NCBI GenBank assembly: GCA_026390275.1
Contig: JAPLGF010000059.1
Location: 1 to 10,458 of the forward strand
Origin: Candidatus Atribacteria bacterium
GTDB lineage: Bacteria; Atribacterota; Atribacteria; Atribacterales; Atribacteraceae
DNA length: 10,458 nt
Direction: 5' to 3'
The number at the start of each line of letters is the position of its first letter. The first letter of the stretch is position 1. The notes under the pieces are model-generated. The model was not told the DNA's origin, did no database searches, and saw nothing but the letters and a program-made list of their open reading frames with translations. Positions 6,638-10,458 of the stretch are shown one piece after another. A program made the position numbers and the translations under genes.

Positions 6638-7225
6638 ATGACAGAGTTCATTACCGAAAACCCTGATGCGGATAAAGACGATAATAAAGCTATCCTCCCC
6701 ATCGATGAATCTCCCCGCTATCTATCCCTGGATGCTGCTTTTCTCTCTGACGCTCAGATCGTCCTCAATGCCCTGCGAACTGACTCCGAACCCCTGAGTC
6801 ACAGTGACCTGACCCGACTTCATCTCAACTCCCAGGCGGTGATGGAAGGTTTCTCCTTCCCGGAAGAACTTCCGGTCATCCTCACCAGTGCTCAGAGCTA
6901 CTTCCTGGTGGGAAGGAAGTACCCGGTCAACCCCTTTGCGCTCATCCTGGCCATAAGAGAAGCAGAGAAAGTCGGGGCGGGATTGGAGTTTGGGGTGATG
7001 CACCCCAAAGCCAAAGACACCAACTTACGAACACAGTGTGAATGGGCCTGCGGGACGGTGGAGAAAAATTTCCAGAGATTCTCAACTCAAACCCAGGAGG
7101 GTGACTTCATCACCTTCCTGGGTAAACGTTACGCTCCCATCGGGGCGGAGAACGATCTCTTGGAGCTCAACCAGCACTGGGTCGGGAACGTGAAGAGCTT
7201 TTACCGGAAGTACAGTGAGAAGTGA
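6638..7225 (+). CDS. Putative lysozyme-like/phage-type peptidoglycan hydrolase
   Basis: This 195-residue frame is more GC-rich than its surroundings. The C-terminal two thirds (about 95-190) contain NPFALILAIREAEKVGAG, EFGVMHPKAKDTNLRTQCEW, DFITFLGKRYAPIGAENDLL and LNQHWVGNVKSFY. That order (an acidic helix, then RYAPxGAxND and LNxxWxxNV) is seen in phage-associated lysozyme-fold or glucosaminidase-like proteins. E108 or E110 would be the catalytic candidate. No signal peptide is visible. The open frame continues upstream to 6131, but that part is antisense to the transposase and should not be translated. I chose ATG 6638, with GAGG at 6626-6629 as a weak ribosome binding site. It may be the truncated end of a longer protein. 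The function is inferred from pattern similarity only. Confidence 0.5.
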   Translation: MTEFITENPDADKDDNKAILPIDESPRYLSLDAAFLSDAQIVLNALRTDSEPLSHSDLTRLHLNSQAVMEGFSFPEELPVILTSAQSYFLVGRKYPVNPFALILAIREAEKVGAGLEFGVMHPKAKDTNLRTQCEWACGTVEKNFQRFSTQTQEGDFITFLGKRYAPIGAENDLLELNQHWVGNVKSFYRKYSEK

Positions 7226-7254
7226 AAAGTAAATAGTAAATAGGTAAATACCTC

Positions 7255-7345
7255 AACCTTACCAATTCCCCAACTCCCCATTCTTTCCCGGGGTGTCCTT
7301 CCCAACTCAACATTCCTTAAGGATTCACGACTCACCGTATTTCCC
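7255..7345. repeat. Modular repeat block 4
   Basis: This short copy has ACCAATTC/CCCAACTC units, the CCCGGGGTGTCCTTCCCAACTC module from 7287, the TCCTTAAGGA palindrome at 7313-7322 and a GATTCACGACTCACCG module. It has the same orientation and module order as block 3. Confidence 0.8.
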
Positions 7346-7366
7346 GGATAGGCCCTCATGCTGCTT

Positions 7367-7480
7367 CGCAGCACCCTGTAAATATGAAAATACCATCTTC
7401 TTATTCTGTCATTCTGAGGAGTCTGGTCGCATTTTACCAGACGACGTGAGAATCTCATCCTTTCAAAAAATGTTGAGTTG
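7367..7480 (+). repeat. Dispersed ~114-bp repeat, copy B
   Basis: Direct-repeat partner of 5261-5374, with about seven mismatches and no gaps. It too carries the CTGGTCGCATTTTACCAG core and leads into TGTTGAGTTG/TGGAGTTG units up to about 7505. A separate GCCCTC/GAGGGC hairpin (7532-7550, with an outer ATCCT/AGGAT pair) and a second GTGCCTGGCAC palindrome (7571-7581) follow before the right inverted repeat. I see no gene between 7226 and 7829. Confidence 0.85.
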
Positions 7481-7624
7481 TGGAGTTGTGGAGTTGTTGA
7501 GTTGGAACAGAAGGAGAGATGAGATCCTCATGCCCTCAAAACACGAGGGCTCAGGATGAATAACTTAACGGTGCCTGGCACTCAGTCACTCAATTACGGA
7601 AGGTCTTCGGAAGTTGGGCTAAGA

Positions 7625-7672
7625 GGTGGTCGGCATCAACGGAATGAGTGGTCGACATCGCCGGAATATACA
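7625..7672 (-). mobile_element. Right terminal inverted repeat, IS21-like
   Basis: The sequence GGTGGTCGGCATC..CGGAAT and its near repeat GTGGTCGACATCGCCGGAAT end in ATATACA. The whole 48 bp is the inverse of 5072-5119 with two mismatches. The pair spans 2601 bp, a normal IS21-element size, but no istA or istB is visible between them. No obvious direct target duplication flanks the two ends. Confidence 0.7.
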
Positions 7673-7750
7673 GTAGACAGAAAGTAGAGGCGTAACTTCC
7701 TCCCTTGCTTGTCGTAATGGTGTTTTTGCAGTTTCTTAGAGGTAACTTCG

Positions 7751-7822
7751 GATTAACGATAAAGCTCACCTGTCGCTATGGAGCGCAGCGGAATAGCGGT
7801 TAAGTTGAGCGTCTTGTTATGC
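7751..7822 (-). other. attC recombination site 1 (integron cassette site)
   Basis: Read on the minus strand, the R'' box is GCATAAC (7816-7822) and the R' box position holds GTTAATC (7751-7757). Inner pairs CTCA/TGAG and CGCTAT/ATAGCG give a foldable hairpin. The site begins eight bases beyond the stop of the methyltransferase gene, the normal place for a cassette attC. GCATAAC is exactly complementary to the first bases of that cassette (TTATGC, minus strand 8640-8635, plus the joining G). The central GGAGCGCAGCG stretch is shared with site 3. Confidence 0.75.
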
Positions 7823-7829
7823 TGTTGCT

Positions 7830-8612
7830 TTAAGAAGTTTTTTGACAAAAGAAAACCTTTCTATAATTTGTGGCTAGGGGATGCTTTGAGGGCATTGGCG
7901 GAAATAGAACATATCTTCTCTTTACATCTTCAGAAAAGATAGACTCGTTAACAGCGATCACCGCAAAACCTTTGCTCTCAACAGTTCTAGAAAAATCGTC
8001 TCCAAATATTCTAAGATGATCACATTGTCCAAAATGCTTTATTCTGTCTTCAAGTGTAACTATGGTTGGGTCTTCATAGGTTACTAAAAGATTATCTTTC
8101 TGTGGCACAGTAAAAATCCCAAAGCCTTTTGAAGATAAAACCCGGTGAACTTCTTCGAGAGCCTTTTGGTAATCAGACACATGCTCAAGGACATCGAAAG
8201 CGATTACAATATCAAAGCTTTCATTTTTGATTTCCGGCATATTGGACATATCCAGCTTGAAATCACAGTCCCTTCGCAAAAAATCAGCTGTAGCATAATG
8301 TGCGGATTTGTTTCGGATATTTGAACTGATAATGTCTTCTGGAGCAAAATGTAAAATTGTTTTGTTATGGATTAGTCTGTCAAATGAAAAATCCTCAATG
8401 TTCTGAAGAGCGGCAAAAAACAATCTTTGCCTTATGCCTGAACGGCATCTTGGACAGTTTATGTGGCTGTGCCATGAATCACTCAAAAAGTGACGCCCTT
8501 CCCACCCACAAATATTGCACTGAACCTTCTTAGGATAGGACAGTAAGGCTGATTGGAAGATATATCTTGCTTTTTTCGCTAAATATCTCGCAATTTTTGT
8601 TGGCAGATCCAT
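7830..8612 (-). CDS. Zinc-ribbon class I SAM methyltransferase (integron cassette gene)
   Basis: This 260-residue protein starts with a zinc-ribbon: C32-x2-C35 and C53-x2-C56 (CNICG then CPRC). A Rossmann methyltransferase of the Methyltransf_11 kind follows. ILHFAPE (86-92) sits where the glycine-rich SAM loop usually lies. D121 in KLDMSNMP, the FDIVIAFDVLEHV stretch (133-145), and HRVLSSKGFGIFTVP complete the fold. The HFAPE variant with a zinc ribbon occurs in methyltransferases near surface-polysaccharide genes, but the substrate cannot be told here. The start has AAAGGAGG at 8620-8627, a perfect ribosome binding site. The gene fills one cassette (7757-8640) with attC 1 just past its stop. 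Expression would depend on a promoter upstream in the array; none is seen inside the cassette. Confidence 0.85.
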   Translation of the reverse strand: MDLPTKIARYLAKKARYIFQSALLSYPKKVQCNICGWEGRHFLSDSWHSHINCPRCRSGIRQRLFFAALQNIEDFSFDRLIHNKTILHFAPEDIISSNIRNKSAHYATADFLRRDCDFKLDMSNMPEIKNESFDIVIAFDVLEHVSDYQKALEEVHRVLSSKGFGIFTVPQKDNLLVTYEDPTIVTLEDRIKHFGQCDHLRIFGDDFSRTVESKGFAVIAVNESIFSEDVKRRYVLFPPMPSKHPLATNYRKVFFCQKTS

Positions 8613-8634
8613 TGTTTTTCCTCCTTTGTTTGAA

Positions 8635-8764
8635 GCATAATGGCTTCGTGTTCAGCCGCCGCCGGTCGCAGGGCCAGGCACGCTAACCCACGAGTGGCGA
8701 TACACCAAGCCAAGTACCTCTGTTCGCGGCGCGTGTAGGCGGTCGGCTGAACACGAGGTTAGGC
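8635..8764 (-). other. attC recombination site 2, 130 bp
   Basis: On the minus strand R'' is GCCTAAC (8758-8764) and R' is ATTATGC (8635-8641). The next boxes pair over a long stretch: TCGTGTTCAGCCG near one end and CGGCTGAACACGA near the other, enclosing a large variable loop. This is the layout of a long attC site. R'' GCCTAAC is exactly complementary to the first bases of the EVE-nuclease cassette (TTAGGC plus the joining G). Confidence 0.8.
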
Positions 8765-8880
8765 GCTTTATGCGAATTCTAATTCTAATTGTTACTGCCC
8801 AGGTTGTTTTCTAACAGGATTTACAGGATGAACAGGATTTTAGCCAGCAGGTAAGGTTGTCCGGATAGAGGGCGTCATCC
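8765..8880. other. 3' non-coding tail of the EVE-nuclease cassette with a TTTACAGGAT repeat
   Basis: Between the stop of the nuclease gene and attC 2 lies about 115 bases of non-coding DNA, longer than the tail of the other cassette. It contains three closely spaced ACAGGAT units at about 8813-8838, a short periodic repeat type that I recall from many environmental bacterial genomes. It may be an insertion into the cassette tail. Confidence 0.5.
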
Positions 8881-9819
8881 TCAGCGGGGGGCGCCAGCCG
8901 GCCGGCAATAACGTTCTAATTGTTGAATGATGTCCAAGTAGAAAACCTGTTGTGTTACTTTCAGTGACGATTCAAATTTAGCGTCATACCCGCGACTGAT
9001 TACTAAACCTACAACAGGTATGCTTCCGGCGATTCTATCTTGTACCCATCCAATATACGTACATATCTGGCCGAACGTGTTTTGACCCGCGCGAACGTTC
9101 TTTAGCTCAATAACGACATATCGCCTTGCTTTGCTGTCATAGCAAAATAAATCAATGCGCCCGCCAATGCCTTTGCAGACAAATTGTCGTCCTGTTGCTC
9201 CTGTGGTTGGGTCAAGATAGAGTTCCAAGTCATAACCAAAAGGTTTGAGCAAACCCAAGTTCCGCATCAATGCTTCTTCAAGATGTTCTTCCAACAATAT
9301 CTTCCTGTCGACAGCTTCCTTTTGGACACTATCGATAAATTTCTGATAGTCAGGATTCTTCAGAGAGGCTAGTTGGTTTAACCTTTCCCAATGTTCTGAT
9401 GATATCTTGAAAACCCCCCCAAAGAAATGTGCTTTATAGGCTCCCCAATCTTGTAAATACGGGGTATTATGCAAGTCTTGCATGGTGACCGGATTGGCAA
9501 ATTTGTAGAGCACTTGGTAGTCACAGCCATAGTCCCACCCTTGCTTTAAAGCGTAGTCATTATCTGCAATCGAATAAGCGTCACTTGCTGCCTGTATCAA
9601 ATAGCCAATGTCTTTCTTGGGCGAAGTACGCCACAAGAATACCAAGTCGCCCCTTTGTGTATTCTTGTGGCAAGTCCACCAATCGCTAACGTCATTTCCG
9701 CTTGATGGGTTTAGGTCTTCTCTCTCCTTGCCGTCAGGATCTAGATAGTAGTCCGGGCGTGTGACCCATATCCAATATTGTCGTTGATTGTCTGGCATTT
9801 CTTTTTGCTTTTGCTTCAT
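8881..9819 (-). CDS. EVE-domain/NucS-like PD-(D/E)XK nuclease (integron cassette gene)
   Basis: This 312-residue protein pairs an N-terminal EVE domain (about 13-140) with a C-terminal NucS-like nuclease (about 175-305). The EVE part has YWIWVTRP at the start, a conserved RGDLVFLWRTS (56-66), IGYLIQAASD (71-80) and FFGGVFKIS (132-140). EVE domains are PUA-like folds, several of which bind modified bases such as 5-methylcytosine. The nuclease part shows GGRIDLFC with D223, VVIELKN with E238-x-K240, and Q251 in TFGQICTYIGWV, the order of a PD-(D/E)XK active site. The fusion resembles modification-dependent (type IV-like) restriction enzymes. The ribosome binding site GAGAGGAGA (9826-9834) supports ATG 9817-9819. 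The gene fills the cassette 8641-9864. Anti-phage action is inferred, not shown. Confidence 0.85.
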   Translation of the reverse strand: MKQKQKEMPDNQRQYWIWVTRPDYYLDPDGKEREDLNPSSGNDVSDWWTCHKNTQRGDLVFLWRTSPKKDIGYLIQAASDAYSIADNDYALKQGWDYGCDYQVLYKFANPVTMQDLHNTPYLQDWGAYKAHFFGGVFKISSEHWERLNQLASLKNPDYQKFIDSVQKEAVDRKILLEEHLEEALMRNLGLLKPFGYDLELYLDPTTGATGRQFVCKGIGGRIDLFCYDSKARRYVVIELKNVRAGQNTFGQICTYIGWVQDRIAGSIPVVGLVISRGYDAKFESSLKVTQQVFYLDIIQQLERYCRPAGAPR

Positions 9820-9858
9820 TGGTACTCTCCTCTCAATTATGCGATTTTTCGCGACTGC

Positions 9859-9917
9859 GCCTAACAGCGACTATGGAGCGCAGCGAAATAGCCGTCCAGT
9901 GCAGCGCCTTGTTGGGC
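9859..9917 (-). other. attC recombination site 3, 59 bp
   Basis: On the minus strand this reads GCCCAAC (R''), then AAGGCGCTGCA, then a CGGCTAT/ATAGTCG pair around GCTGCGCTCC, and ends GTTAGGC (R'). The length is exactly 59 bp. It lies just upstream of the EVE-nuclease gene, so it is the attC of a preceding cassette, and its R' gives the first bases of the EVE cassette. The L' side looks shortened relative to L''. Confidence 0.85.
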
Positions 9918-10140
9918 AGATTTCAATCTTTCGCTTTGATCAAATGTATCCACAGGGAACCTCTCGGTCCAGATTTCATTTGAATAAGTGCAGGTATGGC
10001 TGTTATTGAGTTAACGGCCATACCGGTCATCTGCATTATTCTAAGTAGATACCGATTCTTTATTTTTTGTATTTGATTTTCAAAGCTACCACTTTGTTGG
10101 GACTTTCATAGCAAACGATAAGTTATGAATTGTTTTGCCA
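9918..10140. other. Non-coding stretch upstream of the cassette array
   Basis: No gene with a start and ribosome binding site is visible on either strand. By array logic the 3' end of an earlier cassette, or attI, should lie here. I find no integrase gene, and no TTGGGC on the minus strand that would mark the start of that earlier cassette. The only strong structure is the hairpin at 9993-10024. Confidence 0.5.
9993..10024. other. Strong 13-bp hairpin
   Basis: GGTATGGC (9993-10000) pairs with GCCATACC (10017-10024). The stem continues through a T-G wobble into GTTA/TAAC around the six-base loop TTGAGT. No T run follows on either strand, so it is not a standard intrinsic terminator. It could be a folded recombination site or a regulatory RNA hairpin. 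Confidence 0.6.
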
Positions 10141-10202
10141 CACATCTGTCCAAAATAGCTTTTTCTCATGGAAAAGGGAGTACCAATCGGGTAAATTGGT
10201 AA
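10141..10202 (+). mobile_element. Left end of an IS4-like element, copy 1
   Basis: These 62 bases, starting CACATCTGTCCAAAATAGC, recur without mismatch at 10397-10458. They lie about 40 bases before a transposase start codon (10242), so they look like the left end and leader of an IS. Confidence 0.75.
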
Positions 10203-10241
10203 GTAGGTCTTAACAAAAACACCCGAAAGGTGGTCTCCCCT

Positions 10242-10330
10242 ATGAATAATTGTAACAGCATTTTTGGCCAGATTCTACAAATATTCAATCGGTTTGAATT
10301 CGAAAAAATGGTGAGAGAAACCAAGTCAGA
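10242..10330 (+). pseudogene. IS4-family transposase, N-terminal fragment (DUF4372-like)
   Basis: ATG 10242 starts MNNCNSIFGQILQIF, then FEFEKMVRETKSE, which matches the N-terminus (DUF4372) of IS4-family transposases. In that family the next residues are R-H-x-R-G-F. Here the match stops after about 30 codons, at the start of a REP-like repeat (GTCATTGCGAGGAGG) that fills about 10338-10380. The frame stays open to the window end through that repeat and the second IS end, but those residues are not transposase. No DDE residues are present. The fragment is inactive, and a fresh copy of the same IS appears to begin at 10397. Confidence 0.75.
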
Positions 10331-10381
10331 AATGACTCTGTCATTGCGAGGAGGGAAGCGACGTGGCAATCTCATCTTTTA
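10330..10381. repeat. REP-like repeat inside the IS fragment
   Basis: CTGTCATTGCGAGGAGGGAA, then GCGACGTGGCAATCTCATC and TTTT. It shares its CTGTCATT..GAGGAG and GACGTG..AATC..CATCTTTT anchors with the repeats at 5299-5356 and 7405-7462, so it is a shorter member of the same dispersed family. Confidence 0.7.
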
Positions 10382-10396
10382 TGAATTATCAGAAAC

Positions 10397-10458
10397 CACA
10401 TCTGTCCAAAATAGCTTTTTCTCATGGAAAAGGGAGTACCAATCGGGTAAATTGGTAA
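10397..10458 (+). mobile_element. Left end of an IS4-like element, copy 2, continuing past the window
   Basis: Exact 62-base copy of 10141-10202, running to the last base of the window. It probably marks a second, possibly complete, copy of the same IS that was inserted 256 bp downstream of the first end. Confidence 0.75.

Noticed and set aside
7673..7750. Missing half of the HepT gene beyond the right inverted repeat
   Set aside because: Translation of the minus strand gives no DUF86-like sequence, so the toxin is not simply split by an insertion.
9788..10009. 73-codon + strand frame across attC 3
   Set aside because: It is antisense to the start of the nuclease gene and then runs through the attC site.
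9918..10010. Minus-strand frame open into attC 3 (tail of an earlier cassette gene)
   Set aside because: It has about 30 codons after an in-frame stop near the hairpin, no start codon and no recognisable family.

Overview
This window looks like an accessory island from an uncultivated, probably anaerobic or sediment bacterium. The evidence is moderate-to-low GC with clear Shine-Dalgarno sites, stacked toxin-antitoxin (TA) genes, broken insertion sequences, integron-type attC sites, and abundant low-complexity intergenic repeats. I cannot fix the phylum. An Atribacterota-like lineage is only a weak guess from the style of the repeats and the rve transposase.

Region 1 (1-2592) is a run of TA-type genes on the + strand. 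It holds the tail of a nucleotidyltransferase-like protein, a DUF433/DUF5615 (VapB45/VapC45-like) pair with an ATGA overlap, a HEPN toxin cut short by an internal deletion and followed by an intact MNT antitoxin, and a larger protein carrying both MNT and HEPN domains. Blocks of a modular repeat sit between them. The repeat is built from 8-bp units of the form NNCAAYTC with CCCGGGG and TCACGACTCACGG modules.

Region 2 (2601-4861) is a tight two-gene operon: UDP-glucose 6-dehydrogenase followed by a UDP-glucuronate decarboxylase. Together they convert UDP-glucose to UDP-glucuronate and then UDP-xylose. The ribosome binding site of the first gene lies in the stop-codon region of the MNT-HEPN gene.

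Region 3 (4894-7672) is a mobile-element graveyard bounded by a pair of 48-bp inverted repeats (5072-5119 and 7625-7672, 46/48 identical). Each repeat contains two tandem ~22-bp subunits, as in IS21-family ends. The left end interrupts a HepT (DUF86) toxin whose catalytic His is replaced by Pro. No istA/istB is visible inside. Instead there are GAGGTTT tandem repeats, two copies of a ~114-bp repeat, modular repeat blocks, the C-terminal half of an rve-type DDE transposase, and a probable lysozyme-like gene.

Region 4 (7751-9917) reads as an integron gene-cassette array on the - strand. Three attC-like sites flank two cassettes: a zinc-ribbon SAM methyltransferase, and an EVE-domain plus NucS-like PD-(D/E)XK nuclease that resembles a modification-dependent restriction enzyme. 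The R'' box of each cassette is exactly complementary to that cassette's own first bases, as expected for excisable cassettes.

Region 5 (9918-10458) holds a strong hairpin and two nested copies of the left end of an IS4-like element. The first copy carries a transposase start that is broken by a short dispersed repeat after about 30 codons. No integron integrase is visible in the window.
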